Shown here one piece after another: positions 20,300 to 31,239 of a DNA stretch of 64,000 nt. Source of the DNA: Phoebastria nigripes (lineage: Eukaryota; Chordata; Aves; Procellariiformes; Diomedeidae). The stretch is taken from contig JAYKAV010000011.1 of NCBI GenBank assembly GCA_035582835.1, positions 44,135 to 108,134 of the forward strand, written 5' to 3'. Below the pieces are notes generated by a model, which searched no databases, was not told where the DNA came from, and saw nothing but the letters and a program-made list of their open reading frames with translations. Every line of letters starts with the position of its first letter. Position 1 is the stretch's first letter. The position numbers and the translations under genes were made by a program.

Positions 20300-23200
20300 T
20301 CCTCAGGCTGCTCAGCTTCCACCTTCCGTTGCGTTCCCCTCCTCCTCCTCCACCTGTTTCTTCTTGTTGCCTCCCACTCTTCCTGTTACCTCCTGTTGCC
20401 TCCTCCTCAGCCTTCTTCTGCCTCCTGTTCACTCCTCCTCTTGACTCCTCTTGCCTCCTCCTCTTTCTCCTCCTTGTCTTGCCTCCTGTTGTCTCTTCCT
20501 CCTTCTCTTGCCTCCTGTTGCCTCCATCTATTCCTCCTCCTCCTGTTGCCTCCTTGCCTCCTCTTTCTCTTGCCTCCTGTTGCCTCCTGTTGCCTCCTGT
20601 TGCTTCTTCCTCCTCCTCCTTTTCTTACTCCTCTTGCCTCCTATCGCCTCCCATTGTCTCCTGTTTCTTCATGTTGCTTTCTCCTCCTCCTGTTGCCTCC
20701 ATTTGATCCATTTGCCTTCTATTGCCTCCCCTTCCTCCTACTCCTGTTGCCTGCTGTTGCCTCCTCCTTATCCTCCTCCTGTTGCCTCCTGTTGCCTCCT
20801 TCTCCTCCTCCGCCTGTTTCCTCCTTTTTCCCTGTTTCCTTCTCCTCCTCATGTTGCTTCTTATTGTTTCATGTTGCCTCCTTCTCCTCCACCTGTTTCC
20901 TCCTGTGGCCTCCTGTTGCTCCCTCCTCGTGTTGCCTCATGTTTTCTCCTGTTTCCTTCTGTTGCTTCTTTTTGCCTCCTCCTCCTTTTCCTCCTGTAAC
21001 CTCCTGCTGTTTTCTCCTCCGCCTCCTCTTGTCCCTCCTCTTCATTTTCCTCCTCTGCCTTCTGTGTCTTGTTGCCTCCTCCTCTTCCTGTTATACCTCC
21101 TGTTGCCTCCTTCTTCTCCTCCTCTTGACTCTTGTTGACTCTTGTTGCCTCCTGTGCCTCATGCTCTTCTTCCTCCTGTTGCTTCTTGTTGCCTCCTGTT
21201 GCCTCTTCCTCCTCTTCCTCTTGTTGCCTCTTGTTGTCTCCTGTTGCCTCCTGTGTCCTCCTTTTTTCTCCTCTTACTCCTCCTCCTTTTGCCTTCAGTA
21301 GCCTTCTCCTCCTCCACCTCCTCCGCCTCCTCCTNTTCCCCCTCCTCCTCCCCGTCCTCTGCCTTCTTTCTCCTCCTATTGCCTCCTCCTTCTCCTCCTC
21401 CTCTTGCCTACTTTTGCTTCTTCCTCCTCCTCCTGTTGCCTCCTGTATCCTCCTGTTTCCTTATTCTCTTCCTCCTCCTCTTGCTTCCTGTTGCCTCCTG
21501 TTGTTTCCTGTGGCCTCCTTCTTATCTTCCAACCTGTTTCCACCTGTTTCATCCTTTTGCCTCGTTTTGCCTCCTCTTGCCTCCCCTCCTCCTCCTCCTG
21601 TTGCCTCATATTGCCTCCTGTTACCTCCTGTTGCCTCCTTACACCTCCTACTCCTCTTCCTCCTGTTGCTATCTCATCCTCCTCCTCCTTCTCCTCCTTC
21701 TACTTCTCTTCCTGTTACCTCCTGTTGCTATTTCCTCCTCCTGTTGCCTCTTCCTCCTCCTCTCGCCTCCTGTTGCCTCTTGTAGCTTCCTCCTCCTTCC
21801 CCTCTTCATGTTTCCTCCTCTTACCTCCTCTTGCCTCCTCCTCCTCCACCTTTTCTTCCTTCTCCTGTAGCCTCCTGTGGCCTCCTCCTCCTGTTGCCTC
21901 CTTTTGCCGCCTCCTCCTTCTGCCTCCTCCTTCCCCTGCTTCCTCCTATTGCCTCCTGTTGCCTCCTTCTGCCTCCTATTGCATCCTGTTGCCTACTCGT
22001 TCCTCCTGTTGCCTCCTCCTCCTCCTTTGCCTGTTGCCTCTTGTATCCTCCTGTTGCCTTCTCCTCCTCCTGTTGCATCCTCCTCCTCCTGTTGAATCCT
22101 CTTCCTCCTCCTCCTCCTCCGCCTGTTTCCTCCTGTTGCCTTCTCCTCCTCCTCTTGCCTCTTATTGTCACATGTTGCCCCGTCCTCCTCCTGTTTCCTC
22201 CTGCTGGCTCCTGTTGCCTCCTCCTCCTGTTGCCTCATGTTTTCTCCTGTTTCTGTCTGTTGCTTCCTTTTGCCTCTTCCTCCTCTTCCATCCTGTTGCC
22301 TCTTGTTGTCTTCTGTTGCCTCCTGTGTCCTCCTTTTTACTCCTGTCCTCTTCCTCCTATTGCTTTCAGTAGCCTCCTCTTCCTCATTTTGCCTCCTGTT
22401 GCCTCCTCCTCTTGCCTCATTTTGCCTCCTCCTCCTCCTCCCCCTCTTGTTGCCTCCTGTTGCCACCTCATGTTGCCTCCCTTTTGTCTCCTGTTGCTTC
22501 CTCCTCCTCCTCTTCCCGTTGCTTCCTATTGCCTCCCGTTGCCTCTTCCTCATATTCCTGTTGCCTCCTGTTGCCTCCTGTTGCCTCCTCCTCCTCTTGC
22601 CTCCTCTTGCTTTCTTTTCTATCCTCCTTCTCCTCCTGCCTCCTCTTACCTCCTTGTTCCTCCTCCTCCTTTTGCCTTCTGTTGCCTCCTGTTGCTTACT
22701 CCTCCTCCTGTTGCCTCATGTTGCCGCCTCCTCCTTTTGCCTCCTCCTCCTCCATCTCTTCCTGTTGTCTCCTCCTCCTCCTCCTCTTGCCTCCTCCTCT
22801 TGCCTCCTCATGCCTCCTGTTACCTTCTTCTCCCCTTCCTCCTCCTCCTCATTCTCCTGTTGTCTCCTCCTCCTTCTCCTCCTCCTATTTCTGTGTCCTG
22901 TTACCTCCTGCTTCCTCTTCCTTCTCCTGCTGCCTCCTGTTGCCTCCTATTGCCTCCTCCTCCTCCTGTTGCCTTGTCTTGCCTCCTCCTCTTCCTCCTC
23001 CTCTTGCCTCCTGTAACCTGCTGTTGCCTCTTCTTACCGTTGCTTCCAATTGCCTCCTCCTCCTTCTTTTGCCTCCTCTTGCCTCCTGTTTCCTCCTCCT
23101 CCTCTTCTTGCCTCCTGTAACTTCCTCTTGCCTCCTGTTGCCTTCTCTTCTTCCTTGTCCTGTGTCCTCCTGTTGCCTCCTCTAGCCTACTGTTTCCTTT

Positions 23201-23955
23201 TCCTCCTGTTGCCTCCTTTTGCCTCCTCCTCCTCCTGTTGCTATTTGTTGCCTCTTGTTCTCTCCTCTTCCTTCTCTTGCTGCCTCCTGTTGCTTCTTCC
23301 TCCTCCTTCTCCTGTGGCCTCCTGTTGCCTCCAATTTCCTCATCTTCATTCTCCTTTTCCTCATCCTCCTCCTCATCCTCTTGTTGCCTCCTGTTGACTT
23401 CTTCTCTTCCTCCTCTTGTTGCCTCCTGCAGCCTCATGTTGCCTCCTCCTCTTCCTGTTGACTTCTCCTCCTCCTCCTGTTTCCTCCTATTGCCTCCTCT
23501 TTCCTCCTGTTGCCTCTTGTTGCCTCCTCCTCCTGTTGCCTCCTGTTGCCTTTTCTTGCCTCCTCTTTCCTCTTCCTGCCTCCTCTTGCCTCCTCTTGCC
23601 TCTTCTTGCCTCCTGTTGCCTTCTCCTCCTCCTCTTTCCTCCATTTTCCTCCTTTTTCCTCCTTCTCTTCTACCTTCTGTTGCCTCCTGTTTCCTCCTCA
23701 TCATTTTATTCCTCCTCTTCCTGCTCCTCCTCTTCTCCCTCCTTGTCCTCCTCCTGTTGAATCCTGTTGCTTCATCCTACTCCTCCTCTTGCCTCCTCCT
23801 CCTCCTTTTCCTCCTTATGCTCCTCCTCCTCCTCCTCCTCCTCCTCTTCCTCCTCCTCCTCNTCCTCCTCCTCCTCCTCCTCCTGTTTCTTCCTGGTTCC
23901 TCCTGTTTCAACCTCTTCCTTGTTGCCTCCTGTTGCTTCCCCCTATTCCTCCTGG
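20300..23955 (+). repeat. 3.6-kb pyrimidine array with TTGCCTCCT/CCTCCT units
   Basis: Nearly pure C/T on the plus strand, apart from the G (and occasional A) of TGTTGCCTCC-type units; blocks of TTGCCTCCTG are interleaved with CCTCCTCCT. Plus-strand open frames up to 429 codons are Leu/Ser/Pro runs and are not genes. The motif is the reverse complement of AGGAGGCAACAGGAGG at about 31.6-32.7 kb. On the minus strand it is a purine tract lying downstream, in the sense direction, of the ERV gag at 24.3-25.3 kb. Confidence 0.93.
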
Positions 23956-24305
23956 TTTAGGTTTTTGTGAATGGTCAGAATACGGGTGTTACATGGTGAT
24001 TGGCATTCTTTTAATATCCCTTGGTATAAAAAGCTTTGGATTAGGGGTGATACCCCTTCAATGGGACCCCTAAGGGCTGTGGCTAGCAAGGGAACTTTTT
24101 CCTCCTGTTGTTTTTTCCCCTCATTTTCTCCTGTTTATCCTCCCTGCCATTAAAGGCAAAAGTCACTATGCTAACAATTTAATCTGTTCCTTTCCCTTGC
24201 CATCCTGGAGCACATCTGGAAAAAAATTTGCAGATGTTAGGAGCGGATTGGTCGACAAGAAGGGAAACAAATAATGATTGTTTTTCAGGATTTTCAGGGT
24301 TCACC
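23956..24305. other. Junction between the pyrimidine array and ERV gag
   Basis: About 350 bases of mixed sequence. A plus-strand frame runs from the array into a short hydrophobic stretch ending at 24073; I cannot tie it to any family. It may be remaining internal ERV sequence. Confidence 0.3.
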
Positions 24306-24308
24306 CCT

Positions 24309-25345
24309 CTACATTCTAATTTGTGCAGCTAATTGAACATAGAAATGGGATGGGTGCTTTGTTGACCCTTGCTGACATTCCCTCACTTTACTCCAACTTG
24401 TTGTTTTCTGTCCTGCTTTCTCCAGGGATTCTAAAAGTCCATCTCTACATTGTCTCAAGGTGTTCCTCCCTTCTTCTCTAGTATGATCCCACCCCAGGTT
24501 GGCCCTTGGCCATGGTCTTCTCCCAGCGGCTTCTGCAGCCCATCTTTGATTATGCTCCTGGATTCGTATACGTCCATCTGGGGTAAACACTGATTCAAAT
24601 AATTGCTGGACGTCTGCCCAAGTTGGATCATATGCTCTGAGGATACGCCGAATAGTGTGGACTTTTCTGGGTCATCTCTGAGCCTGGGCTTCTGTTGTTG
24701 CCATAAGATTAAACCATTAGGGCTAAAAGGAACATGAACAGTACCTAAACTCAATTGTCCAGGAACCTGTCCGGGTCCTACTACAACTTGTTTTAAAGGA
24801 CCCTGAATCTCCAGTGCACTGGGAGATTCAGAGTCCTTAGGGTTGGGGGAAAATTGAGGGGGTTTAGTTTGTAAAAACTCCCCATTCACCTGACCTGGAC
24901 AGTTGAGCAAAGGTGGGGGGCATTTCTTTTGCCAGGTGTAATTTTTCCAAAGATACAAATAATGCATCTGTCCTGGGAAATGGTTCTCTAATTGTAGATG
25001 CAAAAACTGCTGTCTATCCTTATCCAGACTGCCCATCTTGGGCCACTCTTGGTCTGTATTTTCAACAGAGGTCACCTCAGGCCACTTTAATTGGCATAAT
25101 TGTAATGCCCTTTTTTCTCGAGAGGCCATGAGTTCCATCTATTTTCCGCCACTCCTTTGGAACATCTTCTGTGGCCAACCTCTTCACTAAACTAAGTCCT
25201 CCTCCCATCATGAATGCACCTCTTTTAACGCCCCAAAAAGGTTCTTCTACTCGCTGCCCCCTGTATTCAAAATCCCAGGTGAACTCACCTTCTTGTTGGT
25301 AGCGGGTCGTTGAATCGCAGGGGAGTGTAGCGACATGGTGAATTG
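24309..25345 (-). pseudogene. Gammaretrovirus-like gag remnant (matrix to capsid)
   Basis: Read on the minus strand, 25138-24455 gives a 227-aa frame and 24590-24309 continues in another frame, so there is at least one frameshift near 24.5-24.6 kb. The early part has a matrix-like stretch with Trp-Pro motifs, followed by a Pro-rich region. The later part resembles the gammaretroviral capsid entry (PFSP, then a Trp-Gln-Gln helix), and the second frame carries a WSKV...QG pattern like the capsid region before the major homology region. A further open stretch lies upstream at 25418-25077. No intact gag, protease or polymerase is present here, and the element is truncated at the 24.3-kb side. Assignment is by recognition of the family pattern only. 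Confidence 0.65.
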
Positions 25346-25359
25346 GGTGAGTCGGCAGT

Positions 25360-25377
25360 GTCCCGTCTGGGGTGCCA
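25360..25377 (-). other. Retroviral primer-binding site
   Basis: On the minus strand the 18 bases start TGGCACCCC and end GGGAC. The plus strand therefore reads as a tRNA 3' end finishing in CCA. It lies exactly two bases from the LTR end (CA at 25381-25380, minus), the standard retroviral spacing. I could not assign the tRNA confidently. Confidence 0.65.
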
Positions 25378-25379
25378 AC

Positions 25380-25900
25380 TGTAAAAGTCAGTTCTTCGCG
25401 GGCTGAGGAGGGAGACAAGGACGCTTAGCACAGAATTACCAAGGGAATTTATTCTCTCATTTTAGCTATGCACATAGCGGTGCCCCAACCTAATGCATGG
25501 GGGACCCCGATACAGAGGAAAGAAGGGTTTATATATGTTACAATACAGTTGTGTAGACCAATCAAATTACTTATGTTAAGGGATGGGCTAATCAGTCACT
25601 ATTGCTCGTGTAATTGGTATGTACTTGTCCCATGCAGGATCAGTAAATGCTTGTCCTGTGCAGGTGGTACACACTTATGGTCAGTGTTGTGTTAATCTTC
25701 ATTGTTCTAAACTAATGTCCCATGCAGGTGGTGGGGTTTATCCTGGATTCTGGCCAGTTGTGGTTCTGGCCGTGGTTATACACCTGGTTTCATTGAAGGG
25801 TGAATCTTCTATTGTTTTGTCATTGATATGGGGCATTCTCAGCTGGCAAGAGCTGGCTTAGGTTGGGTGTTCGGGTCATATCGACACTGTGGTAAGAGCT
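25380..25900 (-). mobile_element. 5' LTR of the gammaretrovirus-like ERV
   Basis: The inner end is fixed at 25380 by the terminal CA next to the primer-binding site. In minus orientation the segment has a TATA-like TATATAAACC near 25526-25537 and AATAAA at 25453-25448, giving the order U3-R-U5. The outer edge near 25.9 kb is an estimate, because no matching TG end or target-site duplication was found. No 3' partner LTR is visible. Confidence 0.55.
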
Positions 25901-26108
25901 CATAGTCTCAGGCCGAGTTTGTTCTTCTAAGCAAATCATATTGCAGTTAACATCTTGCCTTTCACAGCCCCAGCTCTGAGCTCCTTGGCCCTTTGAGGAG
26001 GCAGAAGGAGGGCAGGGACTGTGAGAACCAGACACAGAGGCCAGAAGAGGGGAGGGCAGAGGCAGGCGAGGCGGTGCTGGGGTGGAAGGTGATATTGCTG
26101 AGGTGTGG

Positions 26109-26530
26109 TGAGGTCACTGGTGTGGGAGGAAGCTGATTGGTCAGGAGCAGCAGGTCACTAAGGAGCTCAGTGCCTGCCAGTGACAGCGCAGGGAAACGAG
26201 GGCTGGTGGGGCAGAGGAGAGGCAGGCTGGGGGGATGGCAAGGGGCCAGCAGCGAGGTGATGACTGGGGCGGGGTCTAGTGAGGTCACATCTGCCAGAGT
26301 TGCTGATAGCGTAGGAGCAGGCACGTGGCTTGGCTATTCCTTATGAGGTCACCTCTGTCCCTGCAGGTGATAGGCCAGCAGCATGCAAATGGCTTGGAAT
26401 TTCCTCGTGAGGTCACTCTGTCCCTGCAGATGATAGGCCAGCAGCGGGCTGGTGGCTGGGTGGTGCTTGTGAGGTCACTTCTTCCTGAGACCCTGATAGG
26501 CCAGCAGCAGGCTGGTGAGGTCCCTTCAGC
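26109..26530 (+). repeat. 63-bp tandem repeat with AGGTCA and CCAAT-like motifs
   Basis: Units beginning GAGGTCAC recur at about 26280, 26345, 26408 and 26470, each followed by CTGATAGGCCAGCAG; a diverged copy at about 26109 has CTGATTGGTCAG, a true inverted CCAAT box. AGGTCA is a nuclear-receptor half-site, and one unit contains the octamer ATGCAAAT (about 26382). The block lies about 1 kb upstream of the CCDC81-like gene and could be a promoter-proximal repeat or simply a minisatellite. Confidence 0.55.
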
Positions 26531-27531
26531 TGGAGCTGCTGCTCGGCCAGTGGCAGGCCGGAGGGGCATTGCCAAGTCTCTCCTCTCCACTGTGGCCCCC
26601 ACCTTGCTCCTTCTTCCCCCAGCTTTTATTGCTGAGCACGACGTCATAGCGTATGGAATACCTCTTTGGTCTGTTGGGGTCAGCTGTCCCGGCTGTGTCC
26701 CCTCGCAACTTCTTGCCCACCCCCAGCCTACTTGGTGGTGGGTCAGAGTGAGGAACAGAGAAGCCCTTGATGCTGTGCAAGCACTGTTCAGCAATAGCTG
26801 AAACACCCATGTTTTATCAGGACTGTTTTGGTCACAAATCCAAAACACAGCACCATATGGGCTGCTATGAAGCAAATTAACTCCACCCCAGCCAAAACCA
26901 GGTCAGTGAAGCACGTCCTACTTGTACCATGAGAGCGACACAAAGCAGAGAGTGTTCGGTAACATGGGAGGGGCTGTTTTATCCCACAGGCTTTTGATCC
27001 CATCTCTTGAAAACAGCCCGACTGCAGCCAACCCCAAAACCCCGCCTGCCAGGACTAGCTCGCAGTAGCAGAGACATGTAGGTGCAGGGGGCAGATGCAA
27101 AATTTGGAAAAGGACTGGTGAGAAAGGGGGTGACTCTTTCTCAGGACAAGAGAGGAAATCTCCTACCTCTCTCCCCAGCTGTGCCATCTCCCTGCTGGTG
27201 TCATAATGGACCTCCAAATGACATGGGCTGATGTCACAGGGGGATGCACTGCATCACAGGGAGGTCTTCCCAGCACCACGGCAGTGCCAGCACTTCCCAG
27301 CAAGGCTTAGGTGCTGCTGGGCACTGCTCAGGGGCTCCTCACGGCTGCCCTTCAGAGCTGCTCCACAGCCAGGAGTGGGGTCGGGAGGCAGCGGGACTGC
27401 ACTCGGGGACCCTTGCTGATAGGCAGGACCCTTACTGACAGGCAGAGCAGGGGCACATTGGAAAGGAGTTTTGGGTGAGGAGCCGGGGAAAAGCGTCCCT
27501 TTTCCTGAGCTGAGGGCAAGCAGCAAGCGCA
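26531..27531. other. Upstream region of the CCDC81-like gene
   Basis: About 1 kb without supported coding sequence. TGATGTCA (about 27230) is a CRE-like site some 300 bases before the start codon at 27532. No TATA box was identified. Confidence 0.3.
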
Positions 27532-28821
27532 ATGGAGGGCTGCCGCACCATGGCTGTCAGCTCAGAGCTGAGCTGCTTGTTCCCCACACTCCTGCAGCTC
27601 TCCACCAAGGGTGAGGGTTTCAGGAGCTCCTTCCTGAGGGGTCACACCNGGGCTGTCAGCTGTCAAAAGCTGTAATTGCTGGGCTGTGGGGGTGGCTGGA
27701 CAGGGCTGGAGGCTGCCACAAGAGCCCTGCCTGAGGGCCCCACCAGGCTTGGGGCACAATGTGGCTGCCAGGACTGCATGCCCTGAGCACCGAGTCTCCT
27801 GTGGGCATGGTTTGGTCCCCTCAAAAGGGAGGACCATTCAAGGCCAGCTTTCTCTGGGAGCTGGCAGTCTGAAATGGGGGCACAGCCCAACTCNACAGCC
27901 ATGGCAGTGTTTTTCTGGGCTGTTTGTGTACACCAGCATCTGTCATCCCCAGGGCAAGGAGCTTGCCGAGAGTCTGTGAGCTGGCCAGCCCAGAGCCTGA
28001 GACCTCTTTCCCTTGCTTTCCAGAGATCGTGGCTCTCTGGGAAGCTGTGTCTGATTACAGCCTGGGACAGCTGAAGTTGGACAAGGTGGACTGGCGTCCT
28101 GGTCCCCCTTGCCCTGCAGGGGTTCAGTCCTCCTGAGAGCCTGGGCCCAGAAGAGCAATCCCTCCCTGAGCATTGCGATAGCACACTGATACCACCCTGT
28201 GTGCCCAGAGCAGCTTCTTGGCCAACCAGGAGAGAAAGCAAGTCCAGCCAGTTTGAGAAAGCATTCGGCACCTCCTAGAGCTTCACTCTTCCCTGTGGTC
28301 AGAGTGGAGAGACCAAGCAGAGAGATAGGGGATGATGCTGGGTCCATGCCAAGGATGTCTTTTTGTCTTTTCCCTGGGCAGGGTGTCTTGGTTGCAGGAC
28401 TCGGAACCTTCGCTACAGTCCCAGAGCTATTCCATGGCAAACGAGTGGTGTTTGTGGTTCACAGACCCATCTTCCAGCNGGACATTGATGAGTTATGGCT
28501 GCCGAAGCTTGTGTTCCCCACAGTGATTATCCCTGGTGAGAAGGCAGCGGCCACCCTCCGCTTTCCCCCTCCACGTCTAGGGGCATGCTCCCTGTTCCTT
28601 GGAAAGGGCTGGGAGAAGTAGACAATTGCCACCGAAGGTTGGGGGACAGCTTGAGCTCCCCCAGAACAAATGACTTCCCAAAAGCTGTCGCTATAAATGA
28701 CCTTTTCTCAAGAATTTTGTTATGAATCTTGCATGGAAATTTGGCCTGCTGTGGCAGTGACAATGTTCCTCCGCCTTGCAGANGATGTCAAGATCAAACT
28801 GCTGAAGTACAAGCAGCTGTC
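27532..28821 (+). pseudogene. CCDC81-like gene, 5' part only (HU-like domain), truncated
   Basis: Exons 27532-27610 (26 codons, phase 1), 28024-28085, 28382-28535 and 28782-28821 join in frame across AG/GT sites. The product has a short N-terminus (LFPTLLQLSTK), then EIVALWEAVSDY, then GVLVAGLGTF followed by a VVFVVHRPIF strand. That order matches the first HU-like (bacterial HU/IHF-fold) domain of vertebrate CCDC81, a centrosome/cilium-associated protein whose relatives are amplified in birds. The fourth exon ends at a GTAAGC donor (28822) or, read through, at TAA (28823-28825). The second HU domain and the coiled coil are missing, because LTR sequence begins about 100 bases later. N occurs in exons 3 and 4. 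It could be a decayed paralogue or a gene with distant exons; I favour a broken copy. Confidence 0.6.
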
Positions 28822-28924
28822 GTAAGCCACCTTCTTCCTGTGGCACGTGGTGGAGAACTGTGTGCAAGAATGTCTCCCNAGACTAAGGGGACAGACAGGT
28901 TCTTTTAGGGATCCTGGGTAGAAT

Positions 28925-29646
28925 GATGACGACACTAAATTATAGTTATAATTAAGNTTTATTTTCTTAACAGGATACTATGGTTAGTATAGCACAGAAT
29001 TTATGATTAGAACAGCATGGGATTTCTACAAGCAGAATCAATGTAGTACAATTGATAAGTAGTGTAATACAGAATTTATAATACAACTTAACTTATAATT
29101 TCTAATGACCTGGATCCGAACTTAACTTCACTTACGATTTTTAATCACCTGGACCCTCGGCAGATCAGGTCAAATCTTAATACATGGCTTGCTATATCAA
29201 TCATAATCTAGACTCAGAAATCATATAAAAGAATACGAGTCCCTCACTCAGTCCTCGGAGGAAGCAGACGATGGTGGAGGCATCCCTGGCCACCGGGTGG
29301 TCACAGGTCTCACTGTCCCACAGCAGTTCTGGTCCAAGTTCCCCACTTAGGATTTGTAACTGCTTGATTTTATAGACAGTGCTCTGTGTGCTGTTGCACT
29401 TCCCTGTTCTGTGACGGCGTCATCAACAACACCTGGTTGGCTGGGTGCCTGGGATGTTAAGGCTGGTGAGGAAGGGAGTAATTGGCCTGACACCCAGAAA
29501 CCTTGAGGCCCGTAGGGACAGCAAGAATAAATCTGTTTGGTTTGTCTGCTTGGTTGACAGGACTTTCAGGGCCTGATAATGAGGGTAAGGGAACAAATAC
29601 GTGACCTGCTCGGTCAGAGAGAATGTCTGCCTGCCTCATAAAATGG
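28925..29646 (-). mobile_element. LTR (solo or end copy), minus orientation
   Basis: The reverse complement shares its first ~280 bases with the LTR at window position 1, starting TGCCATTTTATGAGG at 29646. It has TATA (CTATAAAATCAAGCAG, about 29381-29366) and AATAAA (about 28962-28957), so the U3-R order is clear. The 3' end near 28925 is estimated. It terminates the CCDC81-like gene on one side and borders the purine array on the other. Confidence 0.6.
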
Positions 29647-31208
29647 CATTAGTGATGATAAAACATTGCCAGGGGTTGAGAGCAGGGGGCACTGGCCACA
29701 GAAGGCAAAAGGAAGAAACAGCAATAGGAGGCAACAGCAGGAAACAGGACGAAAAAAAGGAACAGGAGGCAAAAAGATGAGGAGGAAGAGACAACATGAG
29801 GAAAGAGGAGACAACAGGAGGAGGAGGAGGAGAAGGAGGCAGCAAGAGACAACAGCATGAGGAGAAGGAGGAGGAGGCAGCAGGAGACAACAGCATGATG
29901 ATGATGAAGAGGAGGCAGCAGGAGACAACAACATGACGAGGAGGAGGAGGAAAAGGAGAAGGCAGGAGACAACAGCATGATGACGAGGAGGAGAAAACGG
30001 AGGAGGAAGAGGAGGAGAAGGAAGAGGAGGAAGAGGAGGAGGAGGAGAGGAGAAGGAGGCAGCAGGAGACAACAGCATGGCAAGGAGGAGGAGGTGGAGG
30101 AGGAGGAGAAAGCATGAGGAGGAGGCAGCAGGAGACAAGAGAAGGGTGTGGAGGAGGCAGGAGACAACAGCATATTAAGGAAGAGGAGGAGGAGGGGAGA
30201 AGGAGGAAGATGAGGAGGAAGATGCAGCAGGAAAAAACAGCACAGGGAGGAGGAGGTGGAGCAGGAGGAGGAGGCAGGAGATAACTGCATGACAAGGAGG
30301 ACGAGGAGAAAGATGATGACGAAGAGGACAAGGAGGAGGAGGACAAGGAGGATGAGGACGAGGATGAGAACGAGGAGGAGGAGGAGGAGGCAGCAGGAGA
30401 CAACAGCATAATATGGAGGAGAAGGCAGCAGGAGACAACCGAATGATGAGGAGGAAGAAGAGGAGAAGGAGGAGGAGAAGGACATGGAAGAGGAGGAGGA
30501 CGAGGAGGCAGACGGAGTCAACAGCGTGACAAAGAGGAGGAGCAGGTGGCAGCAAGAGACAATAGCATGACAAGGATGAGGAGGAGGAGTAGGAGGAGAC
30601 AAAAGCATGACAGTGAGGAGGAGGAGAAGGAGGAGGAGGAGGAGAAGGAGAAGGAAGGGAGGAGGAGGATAATGAGGATAAGGAGGAGGAGGAATTGAAG
30701 GAGGAGGAGGAAGAGGGGGATATAAAAGGAGATATGGAGGAGGAGAAGAAGGAGGTAGGAGACAAAAGCATGACGAGGAGGAGGAGTAGAAGGAGGAGGA
30801 GGAGGAAGAGGAGGAGAAAGAGAAGGAAGAGGAGGTTGCAGGAGAAAACAGCATTATGAGGAAAAGGAGGAAAAGGCAGGAGACAAGCATGATGAGAAGG
30901 TGGAGGGGGAGGAGGAGGAGGAGGATAAGGAAGAGGAGGAACATGTATCAGGATATAACAGCATGACGAGGATGAAGAGGAGGAGGAGGAGGAGAAGGAG
31001 GAGAAGGAGATGGTGGAGGAGGAAGACACAGCACGAGACAACAGTATGACAGAGGTGAGGAGGAGGAGGATGATGATGAGGAGGCAGCAGGACAGAACAG
31101 CATGACGAGAAGAAGGAAGAGGAGTAGTAGTAGGAGGAGAATAAGGAGGATGAGGTGCCAGCAGGATATAACAGCATGAGGAGGAGGAGGATGACGACGA
31201 CGATGAAA

Positions 31209-31239
<31 letters not shown>

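Noticed and set aside
21831..23120. A 429-codon plus-strand Leu/Ser/Pro frame that looks like a multi-pass membrane protein
   Set aside because: The hydrophobicity comes from CTC/CTT/TCC codons in the CCTCCT array. No start context, no homology expected.
24120..24310. A retroviral envelope tail next to the hydrophobic stretch at about 24.0 kb
   Set aside because: Only about 25 hydrophobic residues in a frame that comes out of the array, on the strand opposite to the gag remnant. No supporting motif.
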